DNA from: Thalassotalea sp. HSM 43
GTDB lineage: Bacteria > Pseudomonadota > Gammaproteobacteria > Enterobacterales > Alteromonadaceae
Reading direction: 5' to 3'
Length of the DNA stretch: 64,000 nucleotides
Assembly: GCF_004752005.1 (NCBI RefSeq)
Contig: NZ_CP038493.1
Span: 2,504,302 to 2,568,301, forward strand
Shown: positions 57,253-64,000 of the stretch, piece by piece
How positions within the stretch are numbered: position 1 is the stretch's first letter
How the letters are laid out: each line of letters begins with the position of its first letter
Translations under genes and position numbers: made by a program
The notes under the pieces: model-generated
What the model was told of the DNA's origin: nothing
Seen by the model: the letters and a program-made list of their open reading frames with translations, nothing else
Databases searched by the model: none

Positions 57253-57915
57253 ATGTTGGCGAAAAAGCGCAATCACATAAACCAAGACGCAGGCGTAGAT
57301 ATGACGCCAATGTCAGGGCGTGTTGACCATTGAGGTACGAGTTTTGTTCAATCTAAATACTTTGTGCACTAAATAGTTGTCACGAAGCATAGCCATCTAT
57401 GCAAGTTATAACTATTGAAGGGCAAGAAGTTTTTAGGAAGAACCCTTTGGGCTGTGTTTGTTTGATATTTCTCCTTTGTTAACGCCTATTCGTTTAGATA
57501 ACTAAACTTCACAGTCGTTGCCGCGAATAAATCTCAAACAACTCACTGCAAAATCGCACAGCAAAGGTCAAAACGCCCTTATGTATTTATCATGCTAATC
57601 TTTTTTATTGTCACCACCTCGTTTGTCAAAGAATCGGGGTTGGACTTACATCGTCCGCAACTTAATAACACCAATGCCGATCCAGCGAAGCCGTCTATTT
57701 TAGTGCAAATCGATAATAACGGGGCAGTCTATGTCAATAATAGGATGGTTGATGTTGAGCGGGTAAGTGCCAGTTTGCAGTTTTTGTTGGTCAAACAACC
57801 AGTGTCGACGGTGATGATATCTGCCAGCGCACAAACCACACATGACGTCGTTGTCGCGGTAATGGATCAGATTAAAGAAATTGAAGGTCTTGCAATCGCC
57901 TTAGTGTCTAAGTGA
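57253..57915 (+). pseudogene. exbD-like biopolymer transport gene, interrupted
   Basis: Two pieces of one ExbD-type protein are seen. The first (57253-57312) codes 20 residues ending AGVDMTPM, the classical ExbD opening. The second (from 57583) resumes with VFIMLIFFIVTTSFVKESG and continues to a stop at 57915. Together, with three missing codons (usually Leu-Asp-Ile/Val), they give the usual ExbD length of about 133. The break lies where homologues carry the essential membrane Asp of the proton channel. The intervening 265 bp has a stop soon after the first piece. Translation restarting at ATG 57592 would give a 107-residue product lacking that Asp. No exbB or tonB is adjacent. Confidence 0.88.
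57315..57579. mobile_element. Small inverted-repeat (MITE-like) insertion inside the exbD-like gene
   Basis: The ends AGGGCGTGTTGACC (57315-57328) and, as reverse complement, AGGGCGTTTTGACC (57579-57566) match at 13 of 14 bases, and at 16 of 18 when extended. The 265-bp interior has no transposase. It holds a nested hairpin (AATAGTT...AACTATT at 57372-57416 around GCATAG/CTATGC). The flanks share ATGT one base outside the repeats, but removal of one copy does not restore the exbD frame, so the target site was altered as well. Confidence 0.78.
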
Positions 57916-57922
57916 CACAGCA

Positions 57923-58189
57923 TTAACAATTACGTGTTATTTGATTGTCCTTGGCTTGGCATTTGTCCGCTTCGATATTGAGTAAAATTAAGGTGAAAAT
58001 CGACAACGCTAATGAAAATATTGTGGTCAGGCTGTAATTATAAGAAAAACTCGTTATTTCAAGCAGTTCAGCAATACTCCATGAGCATGTGCTTAAGCCA
58101 AAAATTAACAAGAATAAAGCGAGCGTATAGGCATAAGGCGCCTGTGCAAATCGTTTGCTTTCTTCTCGTATGAGTTTTTTGAATGACAT
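57923..58189 (-). CDS. Small two-helix membrane protein of unknown function
   Basis: I recognise no family. The 88-residue product has a basic N-terminus (MSFKKLIREESKRFAQ) and two hydrophobic helices (about 21-43 and 50-71), then a short polar tail with two cysteines. An AGG ribosome site lies 8 nt before the ATG, which supports it as a real gene. It is on the same strand as, and downstream of, the TonB-dependent receptor, but a terminator stands between them. Confidence 0.55.
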   Translation of the reverse strand: MSFKKLIREESKRFAQAPYAYTLALFLLIFGLSTCSWSIAELLEITSFSYNYSLTTIFSLALSIFTLILLNIEADKCQAKDNQITRNC

Positions 58190-58235
58190 GGTGTTTACCT
58201 AAGTTTTAATCAATATACGTGTGAATAAATTGAAA

Positions 58236-58272
58236 TTTAAAAAAATAGAAGCGATGGCTTATGCCATCGCTT
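58236..58272 (-). terminator. Intrinsic terminator of the TonB-dependent receptor
   Basis: On the minus strand AAGCGATGGC, loop ATAA and GCCATCGCTT form a 10-bp stem followed by a T-rich run. Confidence 0.9.
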
Positions 58273-58296
58273 GCTGATTTTAGTTAACTGCTTCGC

Positions 58297-60900
58297 TTAG
58301 AACTTGATAGTAGCGCGTGCGAAGAAGTAACGACCCATAGTGTCATATGTGTACGGGTCTGTATTGGCATCGTTATTACCAGTGTAGTAAGGCGCCTCTT
58401 TATCAAACATGTTGTTAACACCACCAGAGAAAGTTAGCGTTTCGCTGAAGTGGTAAGCACCGTTCAAATCGTGGTAGACAACGCTTGGTGTGGTCGGCGC
58501 GTAACAAGATGATGGATCATCCAAACATACGGCGCTGTCCATACCTGAGATATAACGAAGTTTATAACCTGCATCCCAGTTAGAGCCACTTACGTCTACT
58601 GACAAGTTAGACTTGATTTCAGCGTAGCTACCGATACCACCTGTGATAACACCGGCATAATCTACCGTTTCACCGGTCGCTTCAACTTCGTACTCGTTTA
58701 GGAACGTGGTATCTAGACCTGTTCTCCAATCCAAACCGAACGCATCAAATGCATAAGCGATGTTTAAATCGACACCAGAGGTGTTTTCTGCACCAATGTT
58801 TTGCAGTTGGTTGTTAAAACTAATACGGCCAGTATTGTCCATGCTGATGTCAGCTGATTGACAAAGTGCCGAGTCTTGATTGATCGGGGTACCAGAATTA
58901 TCCAAACATTGGTCAACAATGTATTGCGAGTCTACTTGCGTGATCGCGTTGTCGATTTCGATTTGGTAGTAATCCGCAGTGATTGATAAACCATCTAACC
59001 ACTCTGGCTCGTAAACCACACCAACTGTAAAGGTATCTGCTTCTTCAGGAGTAAGCTCTGAGTTACCACCAACGGTCACTTCAGCTTGCTCTTGATCCGT
59101 TGCCGGGTGTGAAATTTGGTCAAACGATGGTGACGCACCACCGTAAAGCTCGTCAACTGACGGCGCACGGAATGCTGTTGAGGCGACAGAGCGCAACATT
59201 AGTTGGTCGTTTACTTTCCAAGTTAAACCAAGTTTCCAGGTTGAATCGCTACCGAATGTCGAGTAGTCAAATGCACGTACCGCGGTACTGATTTCAACAT
59301 GCTCAGCAAATGGCAAGTCAGACAATACTGGAATAGCCAATTCTAAATAGGCTTCATTTACATCGTACTCACCGGCAGTTGGGTCAACTTTCGGGTCATT
59401 TGCCATACCTTGTGAGGTTAACGAGTCAGGCGTGTACCATGCTTTTTCAGTACGAGTTTCTAGGCCTGCTGCGAAACCTAAGTAACCTGCTGGAAGTTCC
59501 ATAACTTCACCGGCAAGTGAACCAGCAAGAACAAACATTTCACTACCACCACTGTTTACTTCAGTGTAAACGTACTCACCCATGGTTTCTGGCTGCCATG
59601 ACGACTGATCTAGCGGGTTGAATTCACCGGCTTCAATGTCTTGCTGAATCATACCCATATTGTGCAGGTTAGCTAGCTTGTCTACAGAGTCATTACGGCC
59701 AAAGGTTACTGATGTATCCCAAGTCCAACCGTTATCCAATTCACCTTCTAAACCTGCAACAACGCGCACGGTATCAACCGTTTGTGAAAACTCACGAGCA
59801 CCGGTGTCGGTCATACGACGACCGTAAGATATCTCGTCACCATAGTTGATGCCGTGCTCTAGTAACGAGTCACCCATCCAGTCTTGGTATTCAAAATCAA
59901 ACCATACAGGCTGAGGTGCCATTTGTTGCTCTGACCAACGCTTTGAGTACATCATTTCTGAGAAGAACATGGTGTAATCAGACACTTCATAGGTACCTAA
60001 ACCTGTGATGTTTAGTTTTTGCATTGGTGTGTACAAGTAGCTTTCTGGGTTGTAGTTATACTTGTCGTCGGCACCAAAATCGTGCCAGCCACCGCCTTCT
60101 TCACCTTGCAAGCTCTTGTCACCTGACCAGATGTGACCGTATGGCGTGTAGCTTGAACCACCACAGGCTAGTTCAAGATCACCGTTACCGTTTTCAACTT
60201 CGGTGTAATCACACTTAGTGCCATCGCGGTCACCCATGCCTACTTCACCACGGTCCATATATTGGATACCAACGACAACATTACCTTTGTCGAAAGAACC
60301 ACCCATGGTGACGTCGATGCTAAACTCTTCACCGTCGCCTTCGCCTGAGATACCACCAGAGGTATTGATCTCAAAGCCTTCAAAATCTTTCTTTAGAATG
60401 ATGTTCACAACACCTGCAACAGCATCGGAACCATATACCGCAGAAGCACCATCTTTAAGAACTTCAACACGTTGAATCATAGAAACAGGGATGGTGTTCA
60501 AATCAACTGATGACGACGCACCGGTACCTGAATTGATCATACGACGGCCGTTAACCAACACTAGGGTACGGTTAGAGCCTAAACCACGTAGGTTGATGGT
60601 CGCGTTACCACCTGAACCGTTGTTAATGCCTGGGTTCGTCATTGCACCACTTGCTGCGGTGGTTTTTTGTAATACTTGGTCGATTGACGTTGCACCTGAG
60701 GCAAGAATTTCTTCAGCACCAATCACAGTAACAGGACTCGCTGTTTCCATATCGGCACGCTTGATACGAGAACCGGTAACTTCAATGCGTTCTACATCGG
60801 CTGTTTCATTTTCTTCAGCTTTGGTGTTCGCTGCAAACATCGTCGTCGATGCTGCGGCACCAAGCATTAATGCTCTTGTTATTAAATTCTTATTAAACAT
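58297..60900 (-). CDS. TonB-dependent outer-membrane receptor
   Basis: This 867-residue protein has a signal peptide (about 1-28), a TonB-box-like segment (VERIEVTGSRI), a plug domain (about 50-165; LRGLGSNRTLVLVNGRRM) and a large 22-strand barrel ending in the C-terminal Phe needed for outer-membrane insertion (ARATIKF). The plug style is that of receptors common in marine Alteromonadales for peptides, oligosaccharides or other large nutrients; the ligand is not predictable. A strong ribosome site (CAGGAG) precedes the ATG. It faces the broken exbD-like gene. Confidence 0.93.
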   Translation of the reverse strand: MFNKNLITRALMLGAAASTTMFAANTKAEENETADVERIEVTGSRIKRADMETASPVTVIGAEEILASGATSIDQVLQKTTAASGAMTNPGINNGSGGNATINLRGLGSNRTLVLVNGRRMINSGTGASSSVDLNTIPVSMIQRVEVLKDGASAVYGSDAVAGVVNIILKKDFEGFEINTSGGISGEGDGEEFSIDVTMGGSFDKGNVVVGIQYMDRGEVGMGDRDGTKCDYTEVENGNGDLELACGGSSYTPYGHIWSGDKSLQGEEGGGWHDFGADDKYNYNPESYLYTPMQKLNITGLGTYEVSDYTMFFSEMMYSKRWSEQQMAPQPVWFDFEYQDWMGDSLLEHGINYGDEISYGRRMTDTGAREFSQTVDTVRVVAGLEGELDNGWTWDTSVTFGRNDSVDKLANLHNMGMIQQDIEAGEFNPLDQSSWQPETMGEYVYTEVNSGGSEMFVLAGSLAGEVMELPAGYLGFAAGLETRTEKAWYTPDSLTSQGMANDPKVDPTAGEYDVNEAYLELAIPVLSDLPFAEHVEISTAVRAFDYSTFGSDSTWKLGLTWKVNDQLMLRSVASTAFRAPSVDELYGGASPSFDQISHPATDQEQAEVTVGGNSELTPEEADTFTVGVVYEPEWLDGLSITADYYQIEIDNAITQVDSQYIVDQCLDNSGTPINQDSALCQSADISMDNTGRISFNNQLQNIGAENTSGVDLNIAYAFDAFGLDWRTGLDTTFLNEYEVEATGETVDYAGVITGGIGSYAEIKSNLSVDVSGSNWDAGYKLRYISGMDSAVCLDDPSSCYAPTTPSVVYHDLNGAYHFSETLTFSGGVNNMFDKEAPYYTGNNDANTDPYTYDTMGRYFFARATIKF

Positions 60901-61416
60901 AATTTACTCCTGGGGATAGATAATGAGCGTTAAAATTTTTATTCGCTCGTTACGTTCGGTCACATCTTATGAGAAATGTGTAACCAAGGAGAATGCTATG
61001 TAACACAGCCGCAAGGGCTGTTAATGATATGTTGCGCAATGGCTTAAGATGTTGATTATTAAGCCTTATTTTTGCTGTTTTGACGAGTGCTATGTATTGT
61101 TGGTTAGATATTGAGCAATGTGCGTTTGCTGAGTAGATGACCAGATAATATAATTTTATCTAACTAAAACAGTATCTTGAGGAAAAATGTCGGAAAATCG
61201 CCATCTGTAACAATATGTAATCAACCTTGCTGGCTGTTGCAAACTTGAAACATTTTAAGCCCCTGATTTGCTTGTTTTTTGCACTTTGCTTGAAGGTTTT
61301 TTCTGAAATTGGCACATTTTTTGGCCGGTTTGAGAATGTAACTGGTATCAATTGTTACCATAGAAACAAAAAAGTCCGCATAAGGCGGACTTTATAAAAG
61401 ACTTAATATGGTGTCT
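60901..61416. other. Intergenic region upstream of the TonB-dependent receptor
   Basis: This 516-bp region holds the receptor promoter and leader and the ccmE terminator. A small hairpin (ACAGCC/GGCTGT near 61002-61020) would lie in the receptor leader. I found no Fur-box-like dyad and no gene. Confidence 0.35.
61362..61393 (-). terminator. Intrinsic terminator of the ccmABCDE operon
   Basis: On the minus strand AAAGTCCGC, a 5-nt loop and GCGGACTTT are followed by TTTTTTGTTTC; 24 nt after the ccmE stop. Confidence 0.93.
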
Positions 61417-61878
61417 CTAGTTATAGGTTGGCTTTTGGTGATGCTTGCCAACTTTTTCAGCGATTTCTTTTGGCATGTACTCTTCGTCATGCTTAGCCAA
61501 GACTTCACTTGCTTCAAGCACCGTTGGTTCTATTAACGTACCTTGTGCAACGATACCCTGACCCTCGCGAAATAGGTCTGGCAAGATGCCATCGTATTTA
61601 ACTGTGATCATCGGCCCGGTATCAATCAGCTTAAATTGTACTTTTAAACTTTCTGAGTCTCTGTTTACTGTACCTGCGACAACCAAACCGCCAACACGAA
61701 TACGTTGACCGACTACGGGCTTTTCACCGGTATCGTCTTTACCGTTAACGATTTCTGACGGGGTAAAGAACAAATCTATGTTTGTGCTAAGTGCATACAG
61801 CGATAAACCGGCAACAATGGCCACACCAGCGAGAATGGAGCTAATAATGGTTAATCTTTTTTTACGACGAGGATTCAT
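61417..61878 (-). CDS. ccmE: Heme chaperone CcmE
   Basis: This 153-residue periplasmic, membrane-anchored chaperone carries heme covalently to the cytochrome c ligation complex. It has a basic start (MNPRRKKRL), one membrane helix (about 10-30), a beta-barrel OB fold and the heme-binding H130 in [11 protein letters not shown], the same number as in E. coli. An upstream in-frame ATG at 61929 would overlap ccmD by about 50 bp; the ATG at 61878, one base after the ccmD stop, is preferred. A terminator follows, so ccmF is not in this operon. Confidence 0.96.
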   Translation of the reverse strand: MNPRRKKRLTIISSILAGVAIVAGLSLYALSTNIDLFFTPSEIVNGKDDTGEKPVVGQRIRVGGLVVAGTVNRDSESLKVQFKLIDTGPMITVKYDGILPDLFREGQGIVAQGTLIEPTVLEASEVLAKHDEEYMPKEIAEKVGKHHQKPTYN

Positions 61879-61879
61879 A

Positions 61880-62089
61880 CTACATACCTTGTTTACGACG
61901 TTCGGCGGCTTGTTTAAGTTTGGCCTCACGTTTGAGTCTTTGCTTAATTTTTTTAAACAAAGCGTTTTGCATACCCATACTGTTGATGGTTAATGCGGTT
62001 AGCAATACCGCGCAAAACGCATAAGATAGCCAGACATAAAAGCCATAGCCACCCATATTAAAAAATTCACTTATGCTGTCAAATGCCAT
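61880..62089 (-). CDS. ccmD: Heme exporter accessory protein CcmD
   Basis: This 69-residue single-pass membrane protein has a helix at about residues 15-37 and a strongly basic cytoplasmic tail ([20 protein letters not shown]). The opening with [12 protein letters not shown] is typical for CcmD. It helps release holo-CcmE from the CcmABC complex. It lies 10 nt after ccmC and directly before ccmE. Confidence 0.94.
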   Translation of the reverse strand: MAFDSISEFFNMGGYGFYVWLSYAFCAVLLTALTINSMGMQNALFKKIKQRLKREAKLKQAAERRKQGM

Positions 62090-62099
62090 GCTATTTCTC

Positions 62100-62840
62100 C
62101 TACTGAGCCTTCATCGCAAGTTCTTTAACCCAAGGGCGCATGGCATTTCGTTCGATAATTTGTGCTCTGAATCGAACGCAAAATAAACTGCCAACCAAAA
62201 AGGCGAAGCCGAGAAAACATATCAAAAATGGTATCAGCATATCCGTTGACATCGATGGCTTCTCAAATTTTGAGATGGTTGCTCCTTGATGCAAGGTGTT
62301 CCACCATTCAACCGAATAATGAATAATCGGCAAATTAATCACACCTACCAATGCCAATACGCTCGCCGCTTTACCTGCCAGCGCCTTATCATCAAAGGCA
62401 TTGTGCAAGGCAATGACACCAAAATAGAGGAATAGTAAGATCAGCTCTGATGTTAATCGAGCATCCCATACCCACCATGTGCCCCACATTGGCTTGCCCC
62501 AAGCGGCGCCTGTAAATAATGCTATGGCGGTAAATACCGCACCAATCGGTGCGAGTGCCGCAATAGATGCCTCAGCGAGTTTCAACTGCCAAACCAGACC
62601 ACACAATGCGGCAATGGCCATACCTAAATAAATGCCCATAGATAACATGGCAGATGGTACATGCAGATAAAAGATGCGAACGCTTTCACCTTGTTGATAA
62701 TCCGCCGGAGAAAATAGCAAGCCGAATGCCATGCCAACCGTCAATAAAATAATGGCGATAGCCGTCAACCAAGGTGTCAGCTTACCGCAAAAATGGTAGC
62801 TGATTTCTGGATTAGCGTATGGGTGTAACCATTTCCACAT
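62100..62840 (-). CDS. ccmC: Heme-handling membrane protein CcmC
   Basis: This 246-residue protein has six membrane helices. The tryptophan-rich heme-binding motif is in WGTWWVWDARLTSEL, and the flanking histidines are in FYLHVPSAM and the WWNTLHQGAT segment. It attaches heme to CcmE. It begins one base after the ccmB stop, so translation is coupled. Confidence 0.96.
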   Translation of the reverse strand: MWKWLHPYANPEISYHFCGKLTPWLTAIAIILLTVGMAFGLLFSPADYQQGESVRIFYLHVPSAMLSMGIYLGMAIAALCGLVWQLKLAEASIAALAPIGAVFTAIALFTGAAWGKPMWGTWWVWDARLTSELILLFLYFGVIALHNAFDDKALAGKAASVLALVGVINLPIIHYSVEWWNTLHQGATISKFEKPSMSTDMLIPFLICFLGFAFLVGSLFCVRFRAQIIERNAMRPWVKELAMKAQ

Positions 62841-62841
62841 A

Positions 62842-63522
62842 TTAGTTTGTACTCACTTTCAAAGCGGCGCTTACCGCAAAAGGTGCCAAAGTTAGAGAAC
62901 CAAAAAACAACGCAGCAATCACTGCCAGTTGGCCATTATAGGGCAAATTCATACTGGCTGCATCAATGGCGTTAGTGGCGAATATAAGTACCGGTATATA
63001 TAAAGGCAATACCAGTAAACTCAACAACACACCGCCTTTTTTCAAGCCAACGGTTAATGCTACACCGATAGCCCCTAATAAACTTAATACGGGTGTGCCC
63101 ACCAAAAGGGTTAACATCAATGCGATAAAGCTTTGCTCATGCAAATTCAGCAATACGCCGAGTAATGGCGCGATGATAATCAACGGCAGCCCAGTGATCA
63201 ACCAGTGTGCGGTTATTTTCGCCAAAACTAAGATGAAATTCGGACACGGGCTCAATAGCATCTGTTCTAACGAACCGTCTTGGTGATCATTTTTAAATAA
63301 TCGTTCCAGTGACAATAAGGTGGCGAGCAGGGCGGCAACCCAAATAACCCCAGGTGCAATTTTCATTAAGGTATTGCTTGCCGGGCCAATGCCTAACGGA
63401 AATAAAGAACAAACAATAATAAAGAACAGCAACGGGTTGACGATGTCGTCGCGATGACGAAAGGCGATGGTTAAATCGCGTTTCAAAATCAGCATAAAGG
63501 CAGAGCTATAGGATAATGACAT
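62842..63522 (-). CDS. ccmB: Heme exporter ABC permease CcmB
   Basis: This 226-residue permease has six hydrophobic helices and the opening MSLSYSSAFMLILKRDLTIAFRHRDD with the NPLLFFIIVCSLFPLGIG segment typical of CcmB. The ATG at 63522 lies just after the ccmA stop and fits the family length (about 220); a longer in-frame reading to 63615 would overlap ccmA and is rejected. Confidence 0.95.
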   Translation of the reverse strand: MSLSYSSAFMLILKRDLTIAFRHRDDIVNPLLFFIIVCSLFPLGIGPASNTLMKIAPGVIWVAALLATLLSLERLFKNDHQDGSLEQMLLSPCPNFILVLAKITAHWLITGLPLIIIAPLLGVLLNLHEQSFIALMLTLLVGTPVLSLLGAIGVALTVGLKKGGVLLSLLVLPLYIPVLIFATNAIDAASMNLPYNGQLAVIAALFFGSLTLAPFAVSAALKVSTN

Positions 63523-63524
63523 GC

Positions 63525-64000
63525 TTATTCTCCATAATAGCTGTGCTCTAAGGTGATTTTTTGGTACTGCTCTGGCGGCAAACTTAGGTCTTGGTGAGTG
63601 GTTAAAATAACACAACCGCCTTTCGCGGCATGGGCTAATAACAACTGTTCCAGTTTTTTAACACCGTTTTTATCGATTGCCGTAAAAGGTTCATCTAAAA
63701 TCCAAATACGCGCATTACTTTGCCATAAACGAGCAAGGGCAATGCGACGATGTTGACCGGCACTTAAATGACCGGCCTTGGCATCTTCAAAGCCATACAA
63801 ATTGACTTGTTCAAGGGTTTGCTCAGCAAGTTCGGCATCGAGGCCGTGCAAGCTTAGATAAAAACGTAAATTTTCTTCACTGGTCATTTCACCTTTAACC
63901 CCAGGCAAATGACCTAAAAACAACAAGTCTTGATTGAACTCTTCATTAATGTGGTGGATATCCTCACCTGCGAAACGCACATGGCCGGCATAAGGCATTG
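63525..64000 (-). CDS. ccmA: Heme exporter ATP-binding protein CcmA, C-terminal part (runs off the window)
   Basis: About 158 codons are inside the window; the N-terminus with the Walker A motif lies beyond base 64000. Visible are the Q-loop region (FLGHLPGVKGEMTSEENL), the ABC signature LSAGQHRR, the Walker B WILDEPF and the switch His in ILTTHQ. As the ATPase of the CcmAB complex it drives release of heme-loaded CcmE. It is the first gene seen of the ccmABCDE string. Confidence 0.95.
   Translation of the reverse strand, partial: MPYAGHVRFAGEDIHHINEEFNQDLLFLGHLPGVKGEMTSEENLRFYLSLHGLDAELAEQTLEQVNLYGFEDAKAGHLSAGQHRRIALARLWQSNARIWILDEPFTAIDKNGVKKLEQLLLAHAAKGGCVILTTHQDLSLPPEQYQKITLEHSYYGE

Noticed and set aside
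57592-57915. The 107-residue frame as an intact stand-alone gene
   Set aside because: It begins in mid-helix of an ExbD domain and the matching N-terminal piece is present at 57253-57312, so it is better read as the 3' part of an interrupted gene.

Overview
The window looks like a chromosomal segment of a marine gammaproteobacterium of the Alteromonadales, most likely Colwelliaceae (Colwellia/Thalassotalea-like). This is inferred from gene content and order, an AT-rich base composition and protein likeness, not from a marker-gene search. Almost everything is core housekeeping in conserved order. Two blocks follow the Escherichia coli map closely: coaE / type IV pilus genes / nadC / ampD-ampE / pdhR-aceE-aceF-lpd / acnB / yacL, and apaH-apaG-rsmA-pdxA-surA-lptD / djlA / rluA-rapA. 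No rRNA, tRNA, CRISPR array or prophage was seen.

Layout. 1-4629 (minus): the start of coaE, then pilD, pilC, pilB and the major pilin pilA. 5128-8178: nadC and a retropepsin-like membrane protease (minus), diverging from ampD-ampE. 8547-15937: a textbook PdhR operator, then pdhR, aceE, a triple-lipoyl aceF and lpd. 16281-20364 (minus): a probable four-gene membrane operon (potassium-channel-like protein, AI-2E/PerM permease, HlyD-type adaptor, DUF2955-type protein). 20550-26058: a metallophosphoesterase, acnB, a TonB-like anchored protein of unknown role, yacL. 26191-31348: an RND efflux adaptor and pump, and an alpha/beta hydrolase. 31491-33214: glnK-amtB behind an NtrC-site and sigma-54 promoter candidate. 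33431-36122: a small putative lipoprotein with a thioredoxin-like protein, a 24-bp perfect palindrome, and mdh diverging from argR. 36181-43806 (minus): a DyP peroxidase and the apaH-to-lptD block. 43985-46478: amgK-murU-djlA. 46528-50132 (minus): rapA then rluA. 50555-55997: a PIN-PhoH ATPase, a SPOUT RNA methyltransferase, an FAD oxidoreductase, an acyl-CoA dehydrogenase. 56318-57040: an orphan OmpR-type regulator. 57253-60900: an exbD-like gene broken by a small inverted-repeat element, a small membrane protein and a TonB-dependent receptor. 61417-64000 (minus): ccmE, D, C, B and most of ccmA.

Functional links. Central carbon flux is represented by the pyruvate dehydrogenase complex, AcnB and Mdh. 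Peptidoglycan recycling is represented by AmpD and by the AmgK-MurU salvage pair. Outer-membrane biogenesis is represented by SurA and LptD. Nitrogen sensing is represented by GlnK-AmtB.

The least ordinary signals are intergenic. (1) A ~265-bp element with near-perfect terminal inverted repeats sits in an exbD-like gene exactly where the essential membrane aspartate should be coded. (2) Decayed short tandem repeats (8- to 14-bp periods) lie just beyond intrinsic terminators at five separate loci. (3) A perfect 24-bp-arm palindrome abuts a terminator. No clearly new defence or biosynthetic system was found.
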